From Caldilineaceae bacterium (GTDB lineage Bacteria > Chloroflexota > Anaerolineae > Caldilineales > Caldilineaceae), in the NCBI GenBank assembly GCA_022842065.1, contig JALHQH010000069.1, positions 1 to 54,084 of the forward strand: DNA of 54,084 nt, given 5' to 3'. Shown here one piece after another: positions 53,830 to 54,084 of this stretch. A program made the position numbers and the translations under genes. The notes under the pieces were generated by a model. That model saw nothing but the letters and a program-made list of their open reading frames with translations, made no database searches and was not told the origin of the DNA. Position 1 is the first letter of the stretch, and each line of letters starts with the position of its first letter.

Positions 53830-54084
53830 CGCAACTCCTTTCAGCTTGGTGCTGAGCGGTGCTGGTCTGTTTGCCTCCGCGAGTGGATCGAAGTGCCCGA
53901 TCAAGTTGTCATAATAGATAAGTTCATCGCAGCAGCTGCTCAAGAGTCTGCTGACCTGCTTATGTACGCCGATGACACAATCCCTTCGCCAAGTCAGGGA
54001 ATGGTGTTGAAAGCTGGTTCAGAGTGAATGGCACCGAGCGGGGGCATGGCGTCAAGCAGCTGAGTAATTAAAAGCGGGTCAACG
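53830..54084. other. Region upstream of the LOTUS gene
   Basis: Probably carries the promoter of the LOTUS gene. No complete gene or clear element is recognised, and the window ends here. Confidence 0.3.

Overview
The window reads as a piece of a Chloroflexota chromosome (Anaerolineae/Caldilineae-like). This is inferred from gene content and style: a Sec-exported lipoprotein-type (clade II) nitrous oxide reductase, Thr/Pro-rich linkers after lipoboxes, a CarD-type regulator, a threonyl-tRNA synthetase without a TGS domain, and many secreted proteins ending in a short aromatic-LP-hydrophobic tail. No rRNA, tRNA or CRISPR array was seen.

Left part (1-11,000). thrS lies behind a T-box leader, followed by a Dps ferritin and a convergent methyltransferase. 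Next comes a respiratory block: nrfHA (ammonia-forming nitrite reductase, with an unusual CxxCH at the catalytic haem), a luciferase-like monooxygenase, a lipoprotein cytochrome c, a thioredoxin/SelW-type fusion protein and a Crp/Fnr regulator.

11,150-19,340 is a clade II nos cluster: ferredoxin, nosZ, a nosB-like membrane protein, nosD, sco, nosF, nosY, nosL and a second lipoprotein cytochrome c. No nirS, nirK or norB is present, so within this window the genes support nitrite ammonification plus N2O respiration, not full denitrification. Similar Crp/Fnr-type palindromes stand at exactly -41.5 from a plausible -10 box upstream of both nrfH and the nos cluster. A weaker one precedes a cupin/membrane-protein operon near 33.8 kb. 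This suggests one regulon, possibly served by the Crp/Fnr protein encoded between nrf and nos.

19,800-41,000 is mixed. It holds a giant glycine-rich beta-helix surface protein, an ABC-F ATPase behind a two-terminator leader, and a restriction-type nuclease gene cleanly split by an insertion sequence with 6-bp target duplications. It also holds a ferritin-like DUF892 protein, a LURP-one-like protein, a split chromate transporter, a MetE-like protein, an amidohydrolase with a degenerate metal motif, a cupin plus two small membrane proteins, CarD, a NnrS-like membrane protein, a soluble histidine kinase and two overlapping DUF4230 genes.

41,100-51,500 is a run of secreted proteins, all on the minus strand: a CAP-domain protein, a subtilisin with RTX repeats, a VWA protein, a DUF4874/DUF4832 protein and a three-repeat MAM-like protein. 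Four of these, and the beta-helix protein, end in the [YF]LP tail; the subtilisin carries the motif just after its signal peptide. The window closes with an APH-type kinase and a LOTUS/OST-HTH protein.

Two further themes run through the window. Most transcription units end in long, nearly perfect hairpins without a U-tract. There are also short intergenic palindromic or oligomer-repeat elements, including two homologous ~75-bp hairpins with compensatory base changes upstream of nrfH and of the first cytochrome c gene.
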